From the NCBI GenBank assembly GCA_016840595.1, contig JAEOSA010000080.1:1-8338 (forward strand): a DNA stretch of 8,338 nt. The letters are read 5' to 3'. Shown here one piece after another: positions 1 to 6,704 of the stretch (position 1 is its first letter; every line of letters starts with the position of its first letter). Below the pieces are notes generated by a model. The model was not told the origin of the DNA. It was given only the letters and a program-made list of their open reading frames with translations, and did not search any database. A program made the position numbers and the translations under genes. Source of the DNA: Candidatus Hermodarchaeota archaeon (GTDB lineage: Archaea > Asgardarchaeota > Hermodarchaeia > Hermodarchaeales > Hermodarchaeaceae).

Positions 1-465
1 TGCTGACATGGGCATTGGAATGAATGAATATTTCTTAATGAGTTCTGGATTGAAGACAGCATAGCCTTCACCGAAGTCAGCACCAATTGGTAGCCAGCTC
101 ATGTGTTCTACGCCAGCTGCAATGACAATATCCGCATTATATGTGCCAATGGATTGGGCTGCGAAGTTTACGGCTTGCTGAGAAGAACCACACGCTCGGT
201 TAATCGTGGCTCCTGGGACAGTATAGGGGAAGTCTGCACCGAGGAGGGCTAGTCGAGCGATATTCGCGCCTTGCCATGAGGTTTGTGTATTGCATCCCAT
301 CATTACGTCATCGACGTCTTTGGAATCCACTTTGGTTCGCTTTGTGATCTCTCTCAACACATGGGAAGCAAGTTCGTCGGGTCGGGTATGTGCAAAAGCA
401 CGGTCTTTCCTACCGATGGGTGTTCGAATTGCATCTACGATAACAGTTTCACGAAGTTCCTTCAT
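1..465 (-). CDS. 3-ketoacyl-CoA thiolase, FadA-like (N-terminal 155 residues; cut by window edge)
   Basis: This gene encodes the N-terminal part of a thiolase, which would cleave 3-ketoacyl-CoA with CoA to give acetyl-CoA and a shortened acyl-CoA, the last step of beta-oxidation. I translated it by hand from the minus strand; it is open to base 1, so the C-terminal half is outside the window. It begins MKELRETVIVDAIRTPIG, the usual thiolase opening. The nucleophilic cysteine is Cys92 in NRACGSSQQA, followed by AAGVEHMSWLP at 117-127. The CGSS and GVEHM forms resemble bacterial FadA more than the CASG and GGMESM of acetyl-CoA acetyltransferases. The ATG at 465 has AGGTGA seven bases upstream; the ATG at 470 runs straight into a stop. 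It follows the hydratase gene by 23 bases, so the two are probably one transcript. The catalytic His and second Cys cannot be checked here. The thiolase fold is secure; chain-length preference is inference. Confidence 0.93.
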   Translation of the reverse strand, partial: MKELRETVIVDAIRTPIGRKDRAFAHTRPDELASHVLREITKRTKVDSKDVDDVMMGCNTQTSWQGANIARLALLGADFPYTVPGATINRACGSSQQAVNFAAQSIGTYNADIVIAAGVEHMSWLPIGADFGEGYAVFNPELIKKYSFIPMPMSA

Positions 466-488
466 CTCATATTCACCTTTTTTCGTCT

Positions 489-1277
489 TTACTCTCCTTT
501 GTATTCGGGTTTACGTTTTTGTAAGAACGCGGTTATGCCTTCAAACAGATCCTTAGTTGAAAAGGTCTTTGCAAAGGCCTGTGCTTCGTAGGCAAGACCT
601 ATCTCAAGAGGAACCTGTGTTCCATAATTCAAACATTGCTTCACCAGTTTCAACGCGATGGGTGATTGCTCAGCGAGCGATTGAGCAAATTCACGGACGT
701 CTTTTTCAAACGAGTCGTCTGGAAATACACGGTCAACCAATCCAATTTCTAAGGCTTCCTCAGCAGTGAAGCGTTTTCCAAACATAATCGCCTCACGCGC
801 CTTCTGTAGTCCGATAATTCGAGGTAGTCGTTGTGTCCCTCCCCAGGCTGGAATTAAAGACAAATTCACTTCAGTGAGACCAATCTTGGCTCGCTTCGCA
901 GCTAGACGAAAATCACTGGCAAGGGCAATTTCACATCCACCACCGTATGCATACCCGTTAATTGCTGCAATCACCGGTTGTGGCAGTTTGTCAACCATTG
1001 CCAGAATTTCATGACCCTTTGCTGCAATATATTGTGCAAAGTTTGGAGTGACTCCACTCATAAATACCGAGAGATCCGCTCCAGCAGAGAAGGCTTTCTC
1101 CCCTGCACCAGTTATAATAAGAACTCGAATTTCTTTGTCTTCTTCAACAATCTGCAGGGTCTTTTGAAGTTCACGTGTGAGGTCCTCATTTATTGCATTC
1201 AGCTTGTCTGGTCGATTTAATGTTAACCAAGCCAGTTTCTTTTTTGGCTCCTTTTTCAAAAGGATAGTCTCTGTCAT
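489..1277 (-). CDS. enoyl-CoA hydratase/isomerase (crotonase), first copy
   Basis: The product is a crotonase-fold protein of 262 residues, normal for the family, expected to add water to 2-trans-enoyl-CoA in the cytoplasm. The oxyanion-hole segments are visible as AFSAGAD (62-68) and YGGGCE. The two catalytic glutamates of true hydratases are present at Glu116 (GGGCE) and Glu136 (GLTEVNLSLIP), with the standard spacing of 20, followed by WGGTQRL. The C-terminus, EGITAFLQKRKPEYKGE, is the usual family ending. The frame opens at an ATG at 1292, but I place the start at the ATG at 1277, because GAGG lies nine bases upstream of it and the inferred transcript start is near 1295. It is first in an operon with the thiolase and diverges from the acyl-CoA ligase. 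Both glutamates argue for hydratase over isomerase; the substrate chain length is unknown. Confidence 0.93.
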   Translation of the reverse strand: MTETILLKKEPKKKLAWLTLNRPDKLNAINEDLTRELQKTLQIVEEDKEIRVLIITGAGEKAFSAGADLSVFMSGVTPNFAQYIAAKGHEILAMVDKLPQPVIAAINGYAYGGGCEIALASDFRLAAKRAKIGLTEVNLSLIPAWGGTQRLPRIIGLQKAREAIMFGKRFTAEEALEIGLVDRVFPDDSFEKDVREFAQSLAEQSPIALKLVKQCLNYGTQVPLEIGLAYEAQAFAKTFSTKDLFEGITAFLQKRKPEYKGE

Positions 1278-1445
1278 TATCGATTTCCTCATTGCTTCGT
1301 TTTACGAATAATGCGGAGAATATACTGCTTTCTAACAAAAGGCTTCCGAATAGTCACAGAAAAAAGAAAGAAATCTACTCTACACCATTTATACCAAAGA
1401 TGGTACCTGAATTACTATGATTGAATCACAATTGGACGTGAGTAG
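1278..1445. promoter_or_regulatory. divergent control region of the hydratase-thiolase operon and the acyl-CoA ligase
   Basis: These 168 bases carry a candidate archaeal promoter in each direction. On the minus strand TATATT (1324-1319) predicts a transcript start near 1295 and a leader of about 18 bases containing GAGG for the hydratase start at 1277. On the plus strand TTTATA (1388-1393) predicts a start near 1416 and a leader of about 30 bases for the ligase. No clear BRE is visible beside the plus-strand box. An inverted repeat overlaps the plus-strand box and is listed separately. The boxes are pattern matches only. Confidence 0.5.
1392..1405. promoter_or_regulatory. possible operator, inverted repeat TACC-N6-GGTA
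   Basis: Perfect 4-base arms TACC (1392-1395) and GGTA (1402-1405) flank AAAGAT. The repeat overlaps the end of the TTTATA box and lies before the predicted transcript start of the ligase, where an archaeal repressor would block TBP/TFB or polymerase. The arms are short and could occur by chance. No regulator gene is in the window. Confidence 0.25.
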
Positions 1446-3092
1446 ATGAAACGGTTTTGGCACAAAAGCTGGCCCGAAGGAAAACCACATGATATTGCAA
1501 TCCCTGATTCAACAATTCATGAAACTCTTAATACTACAGCAAAGCAGTGTCCAAACAATCCTGCGTACTACTTCCAAGGACGCACTATCACATACCAAGA
1601 AATCGACGCACTCTCGAATCAACTCGCCAACGCTTTAATCCAACTAGGTGTCCAAAGAAGAGATCGCATAGCCTTCATGTTACCTAACATTCCCCAATCC
1701 CCCATTGCCCTTTTTGGAACCCTCAAAGCTGGAGCTATTGTTACACCTATCAACCCACTGTTTAAACATCACGAGCTCCATCATCAGCTAAATTCAGCAG
1801 GAGTAAAGCATCTCATTGCTTTAGACATATTTCATGAAGTCGTCGAAGAAGGGCGACAAGATACACCAGTCGAGTCTGTTATCTATACTCGTATCGGCGA
1901 ATATCTCAGCAAGGCCAAAGCGACGTTTGGGCGGTTAGCTCGAAAAATTCCTTATCCTAAACTCCCGATAGGTTCTGATATTCATCTCCTTCCTAAAATC
2001 CTCAAAGAGCAAACAACCAGTGCCCCCATAGTAGAGAGTCATCCCGATGATATCGCTGCTCTCCTCTATACCGGTGGCACAACAGGACCTCCGAAGGGAG
2101 CAATGTTGAGTCACAGGAACTTGGTGTTTAACGCAAAGGTTGGAAGTCAATGGTTCGATGTTCGATTTGGTGAAGAATGCTTCGTTGGAATCCTTCCCGC
2201 TTTTCACGCCTTTGGATTTTCCTGCGTCATCGTGCTATCTACACTTATCGCTGCTGCAGTTATTCTTATTCCGCGACCTGATCTCAAAGAAATCATGAAA
2301 AGCATTCAGCAATACAATGCCACTGTTCTTGTAGCTGTACCGACACTCTATGTCTCCCTCTTAGCTAGCCCCTACCTGAAACAATATGACATCAGTAGTC
2401 TTGAGAACTGTTTCTCTGGTGCTGCATCATTGCCTATTGAAGTATTAGAGCAATTCCAACAACAAACTGGTAGCTATATCGTCGAAGGGTACGGGATGAC
2501 CGAAACTTCACCTATTCTCACACTGATACCCCAAGGTGTTTTGAAACCTGGATCAGTGGGTATTCCTGCCTTCAATACAGACGTGAAAATTGTAGACCAA
2601 ATAGATGATTCCAAGGAACTACCAGTTGGCAAATGGGGCGAAATCCTTGCAAGAGGTCCTCAAATCTTTCAGGGTTATTGGGAAGCTCCCGCTGCCACAG
2701 CCAATACTCTCCGGAGAGGTTGGATTCACACAGGAGATCTCGGTCGTTTTGACAAGGACGGGTATCTCTATATTGGCGATCGTAAAAAGGACCTCATCAA
2801 ACGCAGCGGTTACTCTGTCTTTCCAGCAGAGGTTGAGGCGTTACTCTATCGTCATCCAGACATTGCCGAATGCGCTGTTGTTGGTGTACCTACTCCCCGA
2901 GTAGGAGAAGAAGTCAAGGCTTTCATCATCATTAAACCAGAATCTAAAGGTAAAATCACTGAAGACGAAATTCGAGACTGGACCAAGCGAGAAATGGCTG
3001 CATACAAGTATCCCCGGCTCATCGAATTCCGCGACGAGCTCCCGAAAAGCGCCGTTGGAAAAATTCTCCGTCGAGAATTACGTGGTAAATAA
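1446..3092 (+). CDS. long-chain acyl-CoA synthetase (AMP-forming fatty acid-CoA ligase)
   Basis: This 548-residue protein belongs to the ANL superfamily of adenylate-forming enzymes and would activate a fatty acid with ATP and CoA to acyl-CoA, AMP and PPi. The full motif set is present: the P-loop YTGGTTGPPKG (208-218), with the YTGG form also seen in E. coli FadD; YGMTET (349-354); HTGD (428-431), whose Asp binds the ribose; the hinge DRKKDLIKRSG (445-455); and PKSAVGK with the catalytic Lys539. The N-terminus has the usual GRTITYQEID segment (45-54). There is no signal peptide or membrane helix. The ATG at 1446 has GTGA four bases upstream, a weak Shine-Dalgarno match. Facing the hydratase-thiolase operon across a shared control region, it probably feeds that pathway. 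Length and motifs favour a medium- or long-chain ligase, but other carboxylic acids are possible. Confidence 0.93.
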   Translation: MKRFWHKSWPEGKPHDIAIPDSTIHETLNTTAKQCPNNPAYYFQGRTITYQEIDALSNQLANALIQLGVQRRDRIAFMLPNIPQSPIALFGTLKAGAIVTPINPLFKHHELHHQLNSAGVKHLIALDIFHEVVEEGRQDTPVESVIYTRIGEYLSKAKATFGRLARKIPYPKLPIGSDIHLLPKILKEQTTSAPIVESHPDDIAALLYTGGTTGPPKGAMLSHRNLVFNAKVGSQWFDVRFGEECFVGILPAFHAFGFSCVIVLSTLIAAAVILIPRPDLKEIMKSIQQYNATVLVAVPTLYVSLLASPYLKQYDISSLENCFSGAASLPIEVLEQFQQQTGSYIVEGYGMTETSPILTLIPQGVLKPGSVGIPAFNTDVKIVDQIDDSKELPVGKWGEILARGPQIFQGYWEAPAATANTLRRGWIHTGDLGRFDKDGYLYIGDRKKDLIKRSGYSVFPAEVEALLYRHPDIAECAVVGVPTPRVGEEVKAFIIIKPESKGKITEDEIRDWTKREMAAYKYPRLIEFRDELPKSAVGKILRRELRGK

Positions 3093-3103
3093 CAACCACT
3101 TGC

Positions 3104-3121
3104 ATTCATGAATTAATGAAT
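3104..3121. repeat. AT-rich inverted repeat between convergent genes
   Basis: Perfect arms ATTCAT (3104-3109) and ATGAAT (3116-3121) are separated by six bases. It sits in the 63-base gap between the stops of the ligase and the beta-CASP gene, so it could take part in ending transcription from both sides. No long T-run follows on either strand, so a terminator role is weakly supported. Confidence 0.3.
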
Positions 3122-3155
3122 CCATAACGAAACGGTTACTGCGTTCCTACAAGTC

Positions 3156-4469
3156 TTAATTGGCAGTCACAGTTTGACCCGCTGTGGCTGCAACAGCGTC
3201 AAATCCAAATCGGTCGCGAATCCTCAGTGCAAGATTCTCACACGCAGCAGCATCGCCGTGCATTGTAAGAATTTTTGGGTTCCCTCGTGTTTGTCGAAGG
3301 AAATTGAGCACATCCTGCCGATCTACGTGACAGGAGAAATTGTAGAATTCAACCTGTGCTTTAACAGGCACGATACTTGGTGTTCCATTTTCAGTCTTTA
3401 TCATGAATTGTTTCTGATGAAGGAGTTCGGCTCCTGGAGTACCAGGAAGTTGCTTACCAACTAAAAACACACTACTACGTGCATCTGCAGCAATGTCCTT
3501 CAGATAGCGTTGAGCGGCTCCACCCTTGAGCATTCCCGCCGGAGCAATGATTATTGCTGGTTCCTTCGTAGCCGCTTCACGATCAGAGTTATTCCGGATG
3601 AAGGTTGCCTGTTGGGCCGCTTTAGTGAGCTTTTTGCCCCCGGAGAAGAACTTAGAATGTCCTTGCATGAGACGAGTAACCTTGCGAGCCATCCCATCCA
3701 GAAAAATCGGATAGTCTAACCCCTGGTGTCGATGCTGTGCAAGAACCGTCAGTACTTCCTGCGATCGACCAACAGCAAATGCAGGTATTAGTGCTGTTCC
3801 TCCATTTTCAAGGGTCGTTCGCACATTCTTCACAAACTCCTTTTCGGTGTTCTTTCGTGATGGGTGATTCTCAAGCGCATACGTGCTTTCTACAATCACT
3901 ACATCCAAGTCACCTAATTGACGGGGGTTAGGTGCACCCTTAACCAGTTGTGTATTGATTGTGTTCAAATCTCCCGTATAGAAAATTCGCGTTGCGCCAT
4001 TTCCATTGGCTTCTGTCTCGACGAGAATCGAAGCACTACCCGGAATATGTCCGGCATCATGAAGAGTTACACGCATCTTGGGATGAACCTGGATAGATTC
4101 ATTATAAGTCAGGGTTTGCGTGTTCTTCAGCAGGTTTTTCACCTCAGACCTTTCAAAGGCTAACGAACCACCTCCAATGCGAATCATATCATATAGGAGA
4201 AGCCGAACAAGTTCTTTCGTCAATTTCGTTGCATACATAGGAACGCGGTGGGTTTGACTTCCCGCTATCATGGGAAGACTTCCACTATGATCAAGATGAG
4301 CGTGAGTAAGTACGCTGGTTAGGTTTCGTGTGGATGTAGGTAACGGGACTCGTTGAGCTCCGTTGAAGGCAGTGCCGTAGTCCATGACGATTCGGGCGTC
4401 TCCTTGTTCCACTAGGACTGCTGAAGCGCCGACTTGCCGGCAACCGCCGAGAAATGTAATCTTTGTCAT
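3156..4469 (-). CDS. beta-CASP metallo-beta-lactamase ribonuclease, aCPSF2-like
   Basis: The product (437 residues) is a beta-CASP nuclease of the CPSF73/RNase J superfamily, expected to cut or trim RNA using two zinc ions. It opens MTKITFLGGCRQVGAS. The metal ligands are all visible: Asp30 (VMDYG), HAHLDH (His56, His58, Asp60, His61), His141 (GHIPGS) and Asp167 (TGDLN). The beta-CASP motifs follow as Glu194 (IVEST, motif A), His381 (NFSCHVD, motif B) and His404 (MHGD, motif C), with PAFAVGRSQE between. It has no N-terminal KH domains, which sets it apart from aCPSF1 (about 630 residues) and fits the shorter aCPSF2 or archaeal RNase J groups; the opening looks more like aCPSF2. The frame starts at 4502, but GAGGG lies ten bases before the ATG at 4469, which I prefer. 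It ends tail-to-tail with the ligase. Whether it acts as endo- or exonuclease cannot be told from sequence. Confidence 0.9.
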   Translation of the reverse strand: MTKITFLGGCRQVGASAVLVEQGDARIVMDYGTAFNGAQRVPLPTSTRNLTSVLTHAHLDHSGSLPMIAGSQTHRVPMYATKLTKELVRLLLYDMIRIGGGSLAFERSEVKNLLKNTQTLTYNESIQVHPKMRVTLHDAGHIPGSASILVETEANGNGATRIFYTGDLNTINTQLVKGAPNPRQLGDLDVVIVESTYALENHPSRKNTEKEFVKNVRTTLENGGTALIPAFAVGRSQEVLTVLAQHRHQGLDYPIFLDGMARKVTRLMQGHSKFFSGGKKLTKAAQQATFIRNNSDREAATKEPAIIIAPAGMLKGGAAQRYLKDIAADARSSVFLVGKQLPGTPGAELLHQKQFMIKTENGTPSIVPVKAQVEFYNFSCHVDRQDVLNFLRQTRGNPKILTMHGDAAACENLALRIRDRFGFDAVAATAGQTVTAN

Positions 4470-4747
4470 TTCTATCATTCCCTCTTTGGGTTTTGTAATC
4501 ATGACAAGTAAACCCGCTTCGTCTGAACTCTTTCTACTAGTTCAGGACAGACAGGTCAGGTAGGTGTTTCTTCCACTCCGCCTCATCTGAAGATTCACTA
4601 AACAGAGAAACCTTCGCGCAGAGGGATTATTGTCGCCAGGTTTCGTATCCAAGTCAAATCAATTATTTTGGACACGCCTTGGCGTTGAACACTTATCTCT
4701 TGTCTGAGTGTGAGACAGGAACACGCGTTTAAAAACCTTACCCTTCA
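4470..4747. other. 278-base intergenic region rich in inverted repeats; no protein gene seen
   Basis: No convincing reading frame, tRNA, 5S rRNA, RNase P RNA or SRP RNA signature was found here on either strand. It lies between the PHP stop and the beta-CASP start, both on the minus strand. It contains four short inverted repeats: CTGAAC/GTTCAG (4523-4528 and 4540-4545), GAAACCT/AGGTTTC (4607-4613 and 4638-4644), ACGCC/GGCGT (4674-4678 and 4681-4685) and TGTCT/AGACA (4701-4705 and 4713-4717). On the minus strand TTTTTAAA (4735-4728) could be the PHP terminator T-run or a TATA-like box starting a transcript near 4706. It may be a long leader of the nuclease gene, a small RNA gene, or plain spacer. 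Confidence 0.4.
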
Positions 4748-4759
4748 CTAAGCGGGTTT
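4510..4759. repeat. 10-base perfect inverted repeat bracketing the intergenic region
   Basis: AAACCCGCTT at 4510-4519 is the exact reverse complement of AAGCGGGTTT at 4750-4759. The right arm covers the last codons of the PHP gene (Lys-Pro-Ala) and the first base of its stop; the left arm lies just outside the beta-CASP frame. The flanking bases do not extend the match. If transcribed together the arms could close a multi-branched RNA around the four inner repeats. In 250 bases such a match is uncommon but can arise by chance. Confidence 0.4.
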
Positions 4760-5647
4760 TGAAGTTGATGGCAGCTTACCAAAAAGGGCCTTGTAGCGCT
4801 GTTGTAAAGATTCTAACCTAAACACGGGGACAGGAATCGACCCCAAATCCGCTTTACCAGGCACTGATCCATGGTAATCCGACCCTCCAGTGAGGATTAA
4901 TTTAAACTCTCCAGCTAACTCGCCCAATAATGCCAACTTTGAATCAATAGTTGCATACCATTCTGGAGGTTGCCCAGTCACATCATGCCAAGGGTAATAG
5001 TATTCAATTCCTTGAAGACCTTGTTTAACGAGGGGGGAAATCAGCTCTCTCGGTGAAAGGTTCACAGTAAGAGGGTGGGCAATGACTGGGAGACCCTTCG
5101 CATCAAGAATCGCTTGAATCCCCTCAGCAATAGTGGGCCGTGGGCGTTCAGCATAGGCCGGTCGTCCAAATGCTAGATACTTGTCAAAGGCTTCCTCTAA
5201 CGATGATACAACTCCATTGCGAACTAATACACGAGCAAGATGGGGACGCCCCATAGATTCGCCTGCAGCCTCTGCTTCCACTTCCTGTTGATCAATATCA
5301 ATACCCAACGCCCTGAGCCTAGCTAACATTTTAGGTAATCGGGCCTCACGTCCAGCCTGCATCCACTCAAGTAGCGACCGAAGACCTATATCCATCGTAT
5401 CAAGGTAAAAACCCAAGAGGTGGATTCGGTGGTCCAACCATTTGCAGCTAATCTCAACTCCGGGCACCACCTCAATACCCAAATTCGTCCCGACTCGGAC
5501 CCCTTCATCCACACCATGCGTAGTATCATGATCGGTTATGGCAATGCCAGCTAATCCTATTTCATGTGCTTTGCTAACTACTTGTGTTGGTGTTTCAATG
5601 CCATCTGAGGCGGTTGTGTGAACATGTAAGTCCACAAATTGCTTCAC
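4748..5647 (-). CDS. PHP-domain metal-dependent phosphoesterase, RNase AM/YciV (TrpH) type
   Basis: The product (299 residues) has the size and layout of the COG0613 group, whose E. coli member YciV (RNase AM) removes 5'-terminal nucleotides from short RNAs and dephosphorylates nucleoside 3',5'-bisphosphates. The metal-binding set of the PHP fold is complete: DLHVHTTASDG (His8, His10, Asp15), ITDHDT (Asp39, His40), GVEIS (Glu65), IHLLGF (His76), GRPH (His136), AHP (His191) and GGSDYHG (Asp257, His259). The frame can be read from a TTG at 5665, but GAGGGAGA ends eight bases before a GTG at 5647, giving MKQFVDLHVHTTASDG, so I use that start. It begins 21 bases after the TIM-barrel gene and is surely cotranscribed with it. 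A role in RNA or nucleotide turnover is inferred from the family; the exact substrate is unproven. Confidence 0.88.
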   Translation of the reverse strand: MKQFVDLHVHTTASDGIETPTQVVSKAHEIGLAGIAITDHDTTHGVDEGVRVGTNLGIEVVPGVEISCKWLDHRIHLLGFYLDTMDIGLRSLLEWMQAGREARLPKMLARLRALGIDIDQQEVEAEAAGESMGRPHLARVLVRNGVVSSLEEAFDKYLAFGRPAYAERPRPTIAEGIQAILDAKGLPVIAHPLTVNLSPRELISPLVKQGLQGIEYYYPWHDVTGQPPEWYATIDSKLALLGELAGEFKLILTGGSDYHGSVPGKADLGSIPVPVFRLESLQQRYKALFGKLPSTSKPA

Positions 5648-5655
5648 AACTAAAA

Positions 5656-5663
5656 TCTCCCTC
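5656..5663 (-). promoter_or_regulatory. Shine-Dalgarno site deciding the GTG start of the PHP gene
   Basis: On the minus strand GAGGGAGA lies in the 21-base gap after the TIM-barrel stop and ends eight bases before the GTG at 5647. The upstream TTG at 5665 overlaps this site and has no purine-rich motif at a proper distance, so GTG is the better start. Confidence 0.65.
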
Positions 5664-5668
5664 AATGG

Positions 5669-6559
5669 TCATTCAATCGGAAAATCAGGTAAAAGCTTTC
5701 GGATTACCTTCAATGACTCCAGCGCATCCTCTCGATTCAACTCAAAAATCACTGGACCATCAAACCCGCACCCATTTAGCACGGTAAGGAATTCCACAAT
5801 AGGCATGTCACCCTTACCTAATACTTGATGGTCAAAATATGGAAACCGTTTCCCTTCCACTGGTCTCACGGCTCCATCATGTAAATGAACCTCACTCAGC
5901 CGACTATGATAACGATCGACAAAATCCAGTAAATCCGTTGAACCAGATTGACCAGAGAGAACATGACCCGTATCCAAACAAATCGATGTGTTTAGTCGTT
6001 CAGCAAGACGCCACGTATATTCAAAAGGAAATTCTATGGACTCCAAAGCAATTTTCCGTGGTGGAAGTCCAGTGCGTTGTAACAATTCTTTAACGCTCTG
6101 TTCAGCCAATCCACCCAATACTTCGAAAAGATAGGGCTTGTATTGAGGAGTGACATCAAACTCACCAAATTCTGCACCAAGCCAACCCGCGTTATGCATA
6201 ACATACACTTCAGGGTCCAGGGACTCGACTATCCTAATCGAGTCAACTAAGCAGTCAACGGAGGCTTCTCGGATGAATGCATTCGGGCTAGACGGTTCAA
6301 TTGACCAAAGTGGTAAGTGGGCAGTATATGTGAGATCTAATTCTTCTTTCACTTCAAGTAGACTCGCTATCTGATTTTCAGATAATGCCCCAGGAAGCAC
6401 ATAACCAATATCCAAGGTTAGTTCCATTAAGGAAAATCCCTGGTTGTGGGTTATGCGCATAATTTCAGCGAAGTCAAATTGGCTAAAATCCAATGTGCCT
6501 TTAGAAAACAGTTGAGACATAACCGTTGACCAATCTAGAGCCGTTATACCAAACTGCAT
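5669..6559 (-). CDS. TIM-barrel protein of the sugar phosphate isomerase/AP endonuclease 2 superfamily
   Basis: The product (296 residues) shows the alternating strand-end acids and histidines of the xylose isomerase-like TIM barrel: AHLPLW (His81), VMHNAG (His122), IALESIE (Glu173), CLDTGH (Asp196, His199), EVHLHDG (His225, His227), DHQVLGKGD (His244, Asp251) and VIFELN (Glu273). These match the di- or trinuclear metal site of the family, so it is probably an active enzyme. The family includes endonuclease IV, hexulose epimerases, inosose dehydratases and phosphodiesterases, and I cannot name the substrate. The frame opens at a GTG at 6574, but GAGG nine bases before the ATG at 6559 favours MQFGITALDW as the start. 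A CTTTATAG box at 6606-6599 would give a leader of roughly 17 bases. It is followed after 21 bases by the PHP phosphoesterase, hinting at a joint pathway. Confidence 0.82.
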   Translation of the reverse strand: MQFGITALDWSTVMSQLFSKGTLDFSQFDFAEIMRITHNQGFSLMELTLDIGYVLPGALSENQIASLLEVKEELDLTYTAHLPLWSIEPSSPNAFIREASVDCLVDSIRIVESLDPEVYVMHNAGWLGAEFGEFDVTPQYKPYLFEVLGGLAEQSVKELLQRTGLPPRKIALESIEFPFEYTWRLAERLNTSICLDTGHVLSGQSGSTDLLDFVDRYHSRLSEVHLHDGAVRPVEGKRFPYFDHQVLGKGDMPIVEFLTVLNGCGFDGPVIFELNREDALESLKVIRKLLPDFPIE

Positions 6560-6704
6560 ACTGACCATCCTCACTCTCTTCCCTGCACCATCTTTTGGCT
6601 ATAAAGGTCAGGGTCATTCATAACTCTTTGAAAGGAAAAGGGTTAAAGGAACTTCGTATCGCTAAGAACTGTTCAACTCACATCCCTTTGGAGCAGAATA
6701 GAAG
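6560..6704. promoter_or_regulatory. divergent promoter region of the TIM-barrel/PHP operon and the second hydratase
   Basis: On the minus strand CTTTATAG (6606-6599) predicts a transcript start near 6577 and a short leader with GAGG (6572-6569) for the TIM-barrel gene. On the plus strand the same box reads CTATAAAG and could serve the hydratase with a leader of about 75 bases; GGTTAAAGG near 6641-6649 is an alternative giving a leader of about 35 bases. GGAG at 6690-6693 is the Shine-Dalgarno site of the hydratase, eleven bases from its ATG. The boxes are pattern matches only. Confidence 0.4.

Noticed and set aside
283..591. Plus-strand frames of 102 and 88 codons opposite the thiolase and hydratase
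   Set aside because: They run antisense across two clear genes and their junction, show no family motif and have no Shine-Dalgarno site.
1935..2207. 90-codon minus-strand frame inside the acyl-CoA ligase
   Set aside because: It is antisense to the conserved P-loop region of the ligase and has a composition unlike a real protein.
3093..3155. Intrinsic terminator between the convergent genes
   Set aside because: The inverted repeat is AT-rich and short and has no T-run after it on either strand, so I list it only as a repeat.
4503..4747. tRNA, 5S rRNA, RNase P RNA, SRP RNA or C/D box RNA in the intergenic region
   Set aside because: I looked for a T-loop in a 5-base stem, GAGGAAAGTC, ACAGA-type motifs, SRP loop motifs and RTGATGA/CTGA pairs at a proper distance. 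Partial matches such as GATGAGG or ACAGAGAAA did not fit the full pattern.
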